From the NCBI GenBank assembly GCA_020348385.1, contig CP070750.1:431097-468406 (forward strand): DNA of 37,310 nt, written 5' to 3'. Of this stretch, positions 26,178 through 32,603 are shown piece after piece. Numbering within the stretch: the stretch's first letter is position 1; every line of letters begins with the position of its first letter. Under the pieces are notes generated by a model. That model had not been told where the DNA came from and made no database searches. It was given only the letters and a program-made list of their open reading frames with translations. Made by a program: the position numbers and the translations under genes. The DNA is from Candidatus Aminicenantota bacterium. Lineage in GTDB: Bacteria > Acidobacteriota > Aminicenantia > Aminicenantales > Aminicenantaceae.

Positions 26178-26936
26178 TTAGGCTCTGATGAGTTCCATGA
26201 AAAGATCCCTCACTCGGCGTTCCATTGCCGCTCGGAACTTCTCTACGCTCGCTGCAAAGTCATTTGACATGTAGTCCATAATATACATCGGCTCACCGAT
26301 ATTGACCTTGATTTTGCCGGGAATGAACACGGGAGATTGCGTGCCAAAAAAAGCCAAAGGTGTTATGGCTACAGGAATGTTCTCTTCTGTGAAGAGATTG
26401 TAAGACAGGATAGAGGGCCCCTTCCGGAAAGGGCTGACATAGGGGTTGGGATCATTTTTCGCAATTTTCCCGTTCCCTTGAAGCGCGATAATGGCTCTCC
26501 CTTTTTTCAAATATTCTTGACATTTTTCTATCGCCAGTTTTTTCCGTCTTGTCAGGTCCACAGGAATGGTTCCGGCCTTGGGCAAAGAGGATGTTACAAA
26601 ATTGATTAAGCGGGATATTATGGGATGTAAGGCTAAATTCAAAAAATAGCCGAAGCTTTTCAGATGCAGCTGAAAATGTTCTGTGACAAGAGCGGATAAT
26701 TCATCTTTGTTGAATATCATTTTGTTAGCTGTGAAAAAGATCGGACGATGCACTATTTTAAAAATAGTCGCCCCATCCTTGAATGTGCCGCAATGGTTAC
26801 CCACAATGATGTTAGGACCTTCTGTAACAATATTCTTTTTGCCTTTGACTTCTATTTTTTTCCCAAGAAGCAAAAAATCACAGAGTTTTTCAATTTGAGG
26901 CCGTATTTTTCTCAATTCCGCTTCAGCATTCAACAT
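26178..26936 (-). CDS. PlsC-like glycerophospholipid acyltransferase family protein with altered motifs
   Basis: A 252-residue protein resembling 1-acylglycerol-3-phosphate acyltransferases. The catalytic motif reads NHCGTFKDG, with five residues between His and Asp instead of the usual four. The FPEGTRS-type motif is replaced by ALQGNGKIAK. The later IPVAITPLAFFGT and motif-IV-like segments fit the family. It may transfer acyl groups to another acceptor or have lost activity. I prefer the ATG at 26936, because the ATG three codons upstream lies inside a -10 box (TGTTATAAT) ending 7 nt before it. It is convergent with the PpiD-like gene, with a 27-nt gap. Confidence 0.75.
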   Translation of the reverse strand: MLNAEAELRKIRPQIEKLCDFLLLGKKIEVKGKKNIVTEGPNIIVGNHCGTFKDGATIFKIVHRPIFFTANKMIFNKDELSALVTEHFQLHLKSFGYFLNLALHPIISRLINFVTSSLPKAGTIPVDLTRRKKLAIEKCQEYLKKGRAIIALQGNGKIAKNDPNPYVSPFRKGPSILSYNLFTEENIPVAITPLAFFGTQSPVFIPGKIKVNIGEPMYIMDYMSNDFAASVEKFRAAMERRVRDLFMELIRA

Positions 26937-26943
26937 TTTTTTC

Positions 26944-26952
26944 ATTATAACA
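26944..26952 (-). promoter_or_regulatory. Extended -10 promoter of the PlsC-like gene, leaderless type
   Basis: The minus strand reads TGTTATAAT (26952-26944), 7 nt before the ATG at 26936 and overlapping the alternative ATG at 26945. No clear -35 is seen. Confidence 0.5.
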
Positions 26953-26977
26953 TATTGGAATAAAACATGAATAATTC

Positions 26978-27003
26978 TAAAAAATAGATCCGTCTCCTTT
27001 TTT
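26978..27003. repeat. Single arm of the REP-like palindrome
   Basis: These 26 bases match the right arm of the inverted repeat at 2191-2216 with two mismatches, including the core TAAAAAATAGA and the CTCC-T-run end. No partner arm is seen nearby, so it appears to be a half element or a remnant. Confidence 0.65.
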
Positions 27004-27035
27004 TTGCCCTTTATTTACCCCTCCCCCAGCTACGC

Positions 27036-27064
27036 TTGAAAATCTGGATAATCCATGATAATTT
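27036..27064 (+). promoter_or_regulatory. Candidate promoter of the iadA-nhaC pair
   Basis: TTGAAA (27036-27041), a 17-nt spacer and TAATTT (27059-27064). The predicted transcript start near 27071 leaves about 27 nt before the iadA ATG. Confidence 0.4.
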
Positions 27065-27097
27065 AGCGATGGAAAAAATTTCCCCCAACATCCTGCG

Positions 27098-28279
27098 ATG
27101 AAATCTGAAAGCATGGTCACACTGCTCCGAGGAGGAGACGTTTTTGCGCCATTACCTTTAGGAAAAAGAGATATCTTGATTCTTGGCTCTAAGATCGCGG
27201 CTGTCTCTAATCCTGGCAAAATCAAGATAACAGGCCTTCCCGTGTTGGAAGAAGACGCTTCCGACAAAATGGTGATTCCTGGATTCATCGATAGCCATGT
27301 TCACATTCTTGGAGGAGGAGGAGAAGGAGGGCCGGCAACCCGGGCTCCGGAAATAACCATACAGAGTATCTTGGCCAGTGGTGTCACCACTTTGATAGGC
27401 TGTCTCGGAACGGATGGGACGACCCGCCATATGGAATCCCTCCTCGCCAAAGCCAAAGGACTGGAGATCGAAGGCGTAACCACGTATATTTTTTCAGGTT
27501 CTTATCAATTCCCTGTCGTCACTATCACAGGCAGTGTGCGCTCGGATATTTTAATGATAGAAAAAATCATCGGGGCTGGTGAAATCGCCATCTCCGATCA
27601 CCGCTCCTCCCAGCCCACTTTCGAAGAATTCGCCCGACTTGCCGCCGAGTGTAGGGTGGGAGGGATGTTGGGACAAAAAGCAGGTGTGTTGCACTGTCAT
27701 CTCGGAGATGGCCCTCGGAAGCTGGAATTATTATTCAGGTTGATATCGGAAACAGAAATCCCTATCACACAAATCATCCCAACGCACGTCAACCGGAATC
27801 CTGAACTCCTGGATGAGGCCATCCGGTTCATGCTTCAAGGTGGATACATGGATCTCACGGCAGGAATGGAGCCAACCTCTGACGAGGGACATATCAGTAT
27901 CGCCAAGTCCCTCAAGCTCTGCCTAGAAAAAAATGCTCCTCTGGATCATATCACGATAAGTTCGGACGGCAACGGCAGCATGCCTGTTTTCGACGATACC
28001 GGTCAGCTTATTGGCCTGACCATTGCCACACAAAAAAGCCTTTGGACAAACTTCCGCTTTTTGCTTGAGCAAAAAGTATTATGTTTAGAAAAAAGCATCA
28101 GACTCTTCTCGACAACCCCTGCCGTTTTCTACAAACTTAAACGCAAGGGAGAAATCAAACCGGGAATGGACGCAGATCTTCTTCTTTTGGATGAGGATTT
28201 TAACTTGACCGCTTCTTTTGCTATGGGTCAGAAAATGATGGACGAGGGCAAACTCCTCATCAAGAGTACGTTTTCGTGA
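27098..28279 (+). CDS. iadA: Isoaspartyl dipeptidase (beta-aspartyl peptidase)
   Basis: A 393-residue amidohydrolase-fold enzyme. The zinc ligands His67 and His69 lie in GFIDSHVHILGGGGEGG, a signature of IadA. Further family segments are GEIAISDHRSSQPT, QIIPTHVNRN and the catalytic-aspartate region ISSDGNGSMPVF. It splits beta-aspartyl (isoaspartyl) dipeptides that come from damaged proteins. No ribosome binding site stands out before the ATG at 27098; an in-frame ATG five codons later is an alternative start. It is followed after 31 nt by an NhaC-type antiporter gene. Confidence 0.93.
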   Translation: MKSESMVTLLRGGDVFAPLPLGKRDILILGSKIAAVSNPGKIKITGLPVLEEDASDKMVIPGFIDSHVHILGGGGEGGPATRAPEITIQSILASGVTTLIGCLGTDGTTRHMESLLAKAKGLEIEGVTTYIFSGSYQFPVVTITGSVRSDILMIEKIIGAGEIAISDHRSSQPTFEEFARLAAECRVGGMLGQKAGVLHCHLGDGPRKLELLFRLISETEIPITQIIPTHVNRNPELLDEAIRFMLQGGYMDLTAGMEPTSDEGHISIAKSLKLCLEKNAPLDHITISSDGNGSMPVFDDTGQLIGLTIATQKSLWTNFRFLLEQKVLCLEKSIRLFSTTPAVFYKLKRKGEIKPGMDADLLLLDEDFNLTASFAMGQKMMDEGKLLIKSTFS

Positions 28280-28310
28280 AAGTTCTCCGCGCCCGGACAG
28301 GAAAATCGCG

Positions 28311-29738
28311 ATGAGCATTAATCCAGACAATAAAACACCCCATCAAAAAAAGCCAAATCTGGCCGTGGCTCTTATTCCGATTGTCGCCATGGGTTTACTT
28401 CTGGGTATCGGCTACGGTATCTACAAAATTTCACCCCAGGTGCTTCTTGTGTCAGCAGCCTTTATCACAGGATGCTTGGGACTGTTATTACGCTTCACTT
28501 GGCGAGAAATGGAAAGGGGGATCGTGGACAGCATCCACAAAGCCATGCCAGCGATTTTGATCATGCTATGTGTGGGCATTTTGATCGGTGCCTGGATCGC
28601 AAGCGGCACCATTCCGATGGTCATTTATTATGGACTGAAGCTCATTTCCCCAAAATTTTTTCTGGTCACGGCCTGTTTCGTCTGTTCCATCACTTCGATC
28701 ACAACGGGAACTTCCTGGGGAACTATCGGGACTCTCGGCGTTGCGTTTATCGGAATCGCTATGGGCCTGGGGATTCCTCTTGGACCTGCGGCCGGGGCCA
28801 TCGTTGCCGGGGCTTATTTCGGCGACAAAATGTCTCCTTTTTCTGATGTTACCAACTTGGCCCCTGTAGCTGCGGGCTCGAATTTGTTCGATCACATCAA
28901 GCACATGCTCTGGTCGGCAACTCCTGCTTGGTTACTAGGTCTGTTCATCTACTTTTTGGTTGGCCTGAAGTATGGAGCAGAATCCGTCGAATCCGAAACC
29001 ATGATTCTCATCACCCAAACATTAAAGGCAAACTTTCACTTCAACATATTTCTTCTCCTTCCCATGGCCATCGTTTTCTATTTTGCTGCCACCAAAAAAC
29101 CCACTATCCCCGGAATGCTGCTCTCCTCCTTTGTTGCAGGGATCCTGGCTATAATCTTCCAGAAAGCGTCCATCACTGAGATCGCCACTGCTTTGAATAC
29201 AGGCTATCAAGCGAACACGGGAGTGGAGCAAGTTGACAAGCTGATAAGCCGAGGCGGGATGATGAGCATGATGGAAACCCAGCTTGTCGCATTCACGGCT
29301 TTCAGCTTCGGCGGAATCATGCAGCGCACAGGGCTTTTAGCTATCATCCTGGAAAAGGTTATGAAGTTTGCGAGCAAGATTTGGAGCATTGTCCTCACGA
29401 CCATCGCCTCTTCGATCGTGACGGCTTTGGTCACAGGAAGCAGTTATCTTTCTATGATTATCCCCGGTGAACTGTTGGCTCCGGTTTACAAAAAAAAGAA
29501 TCTTGCTGCCAAAAACCTATCTCGCATTATCGAAGAGAGTGGAGCCATTATCGTGCCACTTATTCCCTGGAGCATGGCCGGAGTATACATTACCGGCACA
29601 ATCGGTGTTTCGACCTACTCCTACCTTCCCTGGGCCATCATGAATTATGCAGCTGTGATAATCCTGGCCATTTTCGGGTTCACAAAATTCAGCATGGCAC
29701 CAAAAATCCGTGAAGACGAAACACAAATCGGAAGCTGA
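28311..29738 (+). CDS. NhaC-family sodium/proton (or substrate) antiporter
   Basis: A 475-residue protein with about 11-12 TM helices of the NhaC family. Conserved parts include SITSITTGTSWGTIGTLGVA, GAYFGDKMSPFSDVTNLAP and IIEESGAIIVPLIPWSMAGV. Members exchange sodium for protons, or couple dicarboxylate or amino acid exchange to ions. The spacing to iadA suggests one transcript and perhaps export or uptake of a product of isoaspartyl peptide breakdown; that link is inferred. The ATG follows GGACAGGAAAATC. Confidence 0.9.
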   Translation: MSINPDNKTPHQKKPNLAVALIPIVAMGLLLGIGYGIYKISPQVLLVSAAFITGCLGLLLRFTWREMERGIVDSIHKAMPAILIMLCVGILIGAWIASGTIPMVIYYGLKLISPKFFLVTACFVCSITSITTGTSWGTIGTLGVAFIGIAMGLGIPLGPAAGAIVAGAYFGDKMSPFSDVTNLAPVAAGSNLFDHIKHMLWSATPAWLLGLFIYFLVGLKYGAESVESETMILITQTLKANFHFNIFLLLPMAIVFYFAATKKPTIPGMLLSSFVAGILAIIFQKASITEIATALNTGYQANTGVEQVDKLISRGGMMSMMETQLVAFTAFSFGGIMQRTGLLAIILEKVMKFASKIWSIVLTTIASSIVTALVTGSSYLSMIIPGELLAPVYKKKNLAAKNLSRIIEESGAIIVPLIPWSMAGVYITGTIGVSTYSYLPWAIMNYAAVIILAIFGFTKFSMAPKIREDETQIGS

Positions 29739-29739
29739 G

Positions 29740-29790
29740 CCCCACTCCACGCCAACCCTCCCCACCCCACGCCAACCCTCCCCACCCCAC
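29740..29790. repeat. C-rich 20-bp direct repeat, 2.5 copies
   Basis: The 20-base unit CCCCACCCCACGCCAACCCT occurs at 29740-29759 (one mismatch), 29760-29779 and partly at 29780-29790. It starts 2 nt after the antiporter stop, between convergent genes. One strand is almost free of G and could form unusual structures. Confidence 0.8.
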
Positions 29791-29864
29791 ATTAAAGGTA
29801 TATTGAAGGAGGGGAATTTGTGGAAATAAATGACGTCGTTGCGGTTTTGTAAATAATCCAGAAA

Positions 29865-30143
29865 TTAGTCGGTATTTTCTTTATCGATACTCGTGAGTGC
29901 TTTTTCAAAAATCTCTCTGGCCTTTTCTTTTCTTTCCTTCTGCATTTCGGAAGTGGCTTCGAACTTCCTTCCGAATCCCTCCCTCTTTTTTTTCTCCTGT
30001 ACCAAGAGATCATCCAAAGAACCCTTCTTGCGTTTGCCCTTTTCCGATCGGATGACTTGTTGCGTGACAGGATCGATCCAAAGCACTTTTTGACATCCCG
30101 GACATTGGATGCGAAAAACCTTTTTTTCTTTCTCTGTGTTCAT
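29865..30143 (-). CDS. Small protein with one CPxC zinc-binding-like motif
   Basis: A 92-residue protein opening with a single cysteine pair in FRIQCPGCQKVLWIDPVTQQVI, then a long, highly charged and probably helical or coiled-coil tail (KKKREGFGRKFEATSEMQKE). One CxxC alone can bind zinc only as a dimer or with other ligands. I recognise no named family. It is the last gene of the minus-strand group and starts 39 nt after the stop of the secreted protein upstream. It has its own likely promoter, and no Shine-Dalgarno sequence is visible. Confidence 0.65.
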   Translation of the reverse strand: MNTEKEKKVFRIQCPGCQKVLWIDPVTQQVIRSEKGKRKKGSLDDLLVQEKKKREGFGRKFEATSEMQKERKEKAREIFEKALTSIDKENTD

Positions 30144-30152
30144 CGGATAAAT

Positions 30153-30181
30153 AATTTATCAGAAAACGATCCATCAGACAA
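30153..30181 (-). promoter_or_regulatory. Candidate promoter of the CPxC protein, leaderless type
   Basis: Minus strand TTGTCT (30181-30176), 17-nt spacer, TAAATT (30158-30153), then 9 nt to the ATG at 30143. The -35 overlaps the region just before the upstream gene's stop. Confidence 0.4.
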
Positions 30182-30182
30182 G

Positions 30183-31058
30183 CTAACGAATCCTCACCTC
30201 GGTTTCCACAATAAAAAATTTGTAGTTGTCGTATACGATGTCAACCGTGTATTTCGTGTGTTTTCTCCCAGAGGGAGAGACGAAGGTTTCTTCGATGTAT
30301 TGCCGGCTGGGAAACCGGATCCCGTTCTTTTCAACGCCGTAAAGCGCACCCCAAACCACGGCTCTCTTCAGATTCCCTGCGCGAGATTCCACCGTGTCTT
30401 TCATATCTTTGATGGACCTCTGGTCCCACTCTATTTTGAGAATGCTGTAATCCATCATGTCGACCCAGACATTTCCGAAGCTATAATTCTCCTCCCGGTG
30501 GGAGTTGGGTGCGATTTCGATGAGTAAGGCTGAGCGTCCATCGACGGTGTCTATCCCGGCGATTTTGTAATCGAAAAAATCCTGCCAATATTTGCTTAGG
30601 AATCCCACAGGTCCATAGATCAAGTATTTCGCTTCAAATCGCCGAAGCTTGAGTTGAGCGTTTTCTTGATGCTTATTTCTCTTGTTCTCTTTGAGCAAAA
30701 TCCTCTTTTCGAAACCTTCCTCCCCTTTTCTGACCATTTGGTAATCATAAAGATAGGTCGTTGTCTTAGCCCTTTTGAATTCCAGCTCTGTCATTAAAAT
30801 GCGTTCTCCTGTACCTTCAATCATCATTTGAGCCCTTTTCGTGTCGTACAAAAAGACCTTCTCTGTGATGTTTTCATGGCAGACAAAATCAAAAACGACT
30901 TTTTTCAGCTTCTCACAGTAATCTGCCGTTTTTTTGAGGATATCTTCCCGTTTATCCTTTTCTTCCGAAGCATTTTTTTGTTGGTTATGCGGAAAAATCT
31001 CAGGGCTAAACAGGAAGAAAACAAGCAGGGAAAAAAACACTGTTTTTGCCACTTTCAT
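30183..31058 (-). CDS. Secreted protein of unknown function, possibly LolA/LppX-like fold
   Basis: A 291-residue exported protein when started at 31058 (MKVAKTVFFSLLVFFLFSP). The mature part begins with a charged helix containing a lone cysteine (DYCEKLKKVVFDFVCHENIT). It continues with alternating strands such as GRSALLIEIAPNS and YSFGNVWVDMMDYSILKIEW, reminiscent of the curved sheets of lipoprotein carrier proteins. That resemblance is by eye only. The chosen start is supported by TTGAAA-17-TATCCT placed 6 nt before it. A longer start at 31103 would overlap the end of the sigma-54 activator gene. Confidence 0.7.
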   Translation of the reverse strand: MKVAKTVFFSLLVFFLFSPEIFPHNQQKNASEEKDKREDILKKTADYCEKLKKVVFDFVCHENITEKVFLYDTKRAQMMIEGTGERILMTELEFKRAKTTTYLYDYQMVRKGEEGFEKRILLKENKRNKHQENAQLKLRRFEAKYLIYGPVGFLSKYWQDFFDYKIAGIDTVDGRSALLIEIAPNSHREENYSFGNVWVDMMDYSILKIEWDQRSIKDMKDTVESRAGNLKRAVVWGALYGVEKNGIRFPSRQYIEETFVSPSGRKHTKYTVDIVYDNYKFFIVETEVRIR

Positions 31059-31064
31059 ATATTC

Positions 31065-31093
31065 AGGATAATCGAACCCTTGCGCAATTTCAA
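31065..31093 (-). promoter_or_regulatory. Promoter of the secreted protein, leaderless type
   Basis: Minus strand TTGAAA (31093-31088), exactly 17 nt, TATCCT (31070-31065), then 6 nt to the ATG at 31058. The -35 box covers the stop codon of the sigma-54 activator. Confidence 0.5.
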
Positions 31094-32472
31094 ACGCATT
31101 CATTTTTTCGGTTTACCTGGAGGCCATGCTTTTTCATCAGTTTGAAAAGCCCTTGTCTGCTCAGTCCGATCTCCTCGGCTGTTCGTGTCCGGTTATAATC
31201 ACTCCGGGCCAATGCTTCGTTTAAGAATCTCTTCTCAAATTCTGCTTTGGCATGAAAATAGTCGTACAAATGAACAAAGGTTTCCTTGTTTTTTTGGCGA
31301 ATTTTTTTGGAAAGGTATTCCTCTCTTATAAGGTTGTCCTCTCCACAAAGGATCAAACATCTCTGGATTTCATTCTGGAGTTCTCTCACATTCCCAGGCC
31401 AGGAATAGCTCAATATGAGCTGAAGAGCTCCTGGTGAAAAATAGACTCTTTCTCGTTTCAACTCACAGCAATATTTTTCGATCAGGTAGTTCACGAGGCT
31501 TAAAATATCCTCTCTTCTTTTTCTCAAAGGGGATAGAGAGACGGAAACAATATTCAGCCGATAATACAGATCTTCCCGGAATCGCCCTTTGCAGACCTCC
31601 TCTTCGATATCCTTATTCGTCGCGGAAATAAAACGGGCATCGACCAGTCGCATTCGATTTTCTCCGATTCGCCGGATCTCTTTTTCTTGGATAACTCGCA
31701 GTAGCTTTGCCTGAAGATGGGGGGATAAATCCCCTATTTCATCAAAAAAAAATGTGCCATGATTGGCCTCTTCGATCAAACCCGGCTTCTCCTTCACGGC
31801 TCCAGTAAAGGCCCCTCTTGCGTACCCGAATAACTCACTTTCCAGAAGATGATCAGGAATGGCTCCGCAGTTTACAGCAATAAATTTGCGTTCTTTTCTC
31901 GATCCCGAATTATGGATTGTCCTCGCCACGACTTCCTTCCCAGTACCGCTTTCGCCAGAAATGAAGACCGGGACATTATTGTTCTTTACGCACTCGATGA
32001 AATGCAAAACACGGAAAAAATCTTGGCTTTTCCCCACCAGACAGGAAGAATTCGGCCCGATGGCTGGGGGTGATTCCTTTATATTCGAGCCCCGCCTTAA
32101 AATATGATTAACAGGCTGTGCAAAGGCGGCTAGGACCTCGATATCCCGATTGGAATAGACACCCTCCACATCCCCCCTCGACAAGTAGATGCCTCCGATG
32201 GATTTCCCATTCTCCACTAAGGGCAGACAAAGAATATTGACCGATACTCCCAGACTCTGATCAGATAGAATCAGAGGATGTTCATTTTCAAGGACATTTC
32301 TGATAATATCGGCCCGAAGTTTTTTTTCTGTAGCCACAAGGACAGGCTGTACTTCCTTTTCGACAATCCGATTTTTTCCATCGACACGAAGAATCGCGCC
32401 CAGCTGGGAAGGTATCTCCTGCATGATCACATCCAATATTTTTCCGAGAGGAGATACACGTCTTTCTTTCAT
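31090..32472 (-). CDS. GAF-domain sigma-54-dependent transcriptional activator
   Basis: A 460-residue NtrC-like activator without a receiver domain. The N-terminal 130 residues form a GAF-like sensor (for example ILCLPLVENGKSIGGIYLSR). The AAA+ domain follows, with Walker A GESGTGKE, GAFTGA loop and Walker B FFFDEIGDL. The C-terminal Fis-type helix-turn-helix (RTRTAEEIGLSRQGLFKLMK) would bind enhancers. It should respond to a small ligand rather than phosphorylation. A -10-like TATAGT (32485-32480) lies 7 nt before the ATG, again without a Shine-Dalgarno site. The secreted-protein gene directly downstream could be a target or partner. Confidence 0.92.
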   Translation of the reverse strand: MKERRVSPLGKILDVIMQEIPSQLGAILRVDGKNRIVEKEVQPVLVATEKKLRADIIRNVLENEHPLILSDQSLGVSVNILCLPLVENGKSIGGIYLSRGDVEGVYSNRDIEVLAAFAQPVNHILRRGSNIKESPPAIGPNSSCLVGKSQDFFRVLHFIECVKNNNVPVFISGESGTGKEVVARTIHNSGSRKERKFIAVNCGAIPDHLLESELFGYARGAFTGAVKEKPGLIEEANHGTFFFDEIGDLSPHLQAKLLRVIQEKEIRRIGENRMRLVDARFISATNKDIEEEVCKGRFREDLYYRLNIVSVSLSPLRKRREDILSLVNYLIEKYCCELKRERVYFSPGALQLILSYSWPGNVRELQNEIQRCLILCGEDNLIREEYLSKKIRQKNKETFVHLYDYFHAKAEFEKRFLNEALARSDYNRTRTAEEIGLSRQGLFKLMKKHGLQVNRKNECV

Positions 32473-32479
32473 CGATGGA

Positions 32480-32485
32480 ACTATA
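32480..32485 (-). promoter_or_regulatory. Candidate -10 box of the GAF-sigma54 activator gene
   Basis: TATAGT on the minus strand, 7 nt before the ATG at 32472. The -35 region is poor, so this is the weakest member of the leaderless set. Confidence 0.3.
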
Positions 32486-32603
32486 CTGATAACGATTGTC
32501 GCTTTTATCTTTTCTCATAAAAAGAGGCAAATAAAAAAAGTCCCACCTGAATTCAGATTAGAGGATGGAAAAGGATAAAGGAGAAAGGAGAAAAATCAAA
32601 AAG

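Noticed and set aside
27069..27101. A 10-codon frame ending in ATGA at the iadA start
   Set aside because: The -10 box is only 4 nt away and there is no Shine-Dalgarno site, so translation is doubtful; very short frames like this occur by chance.
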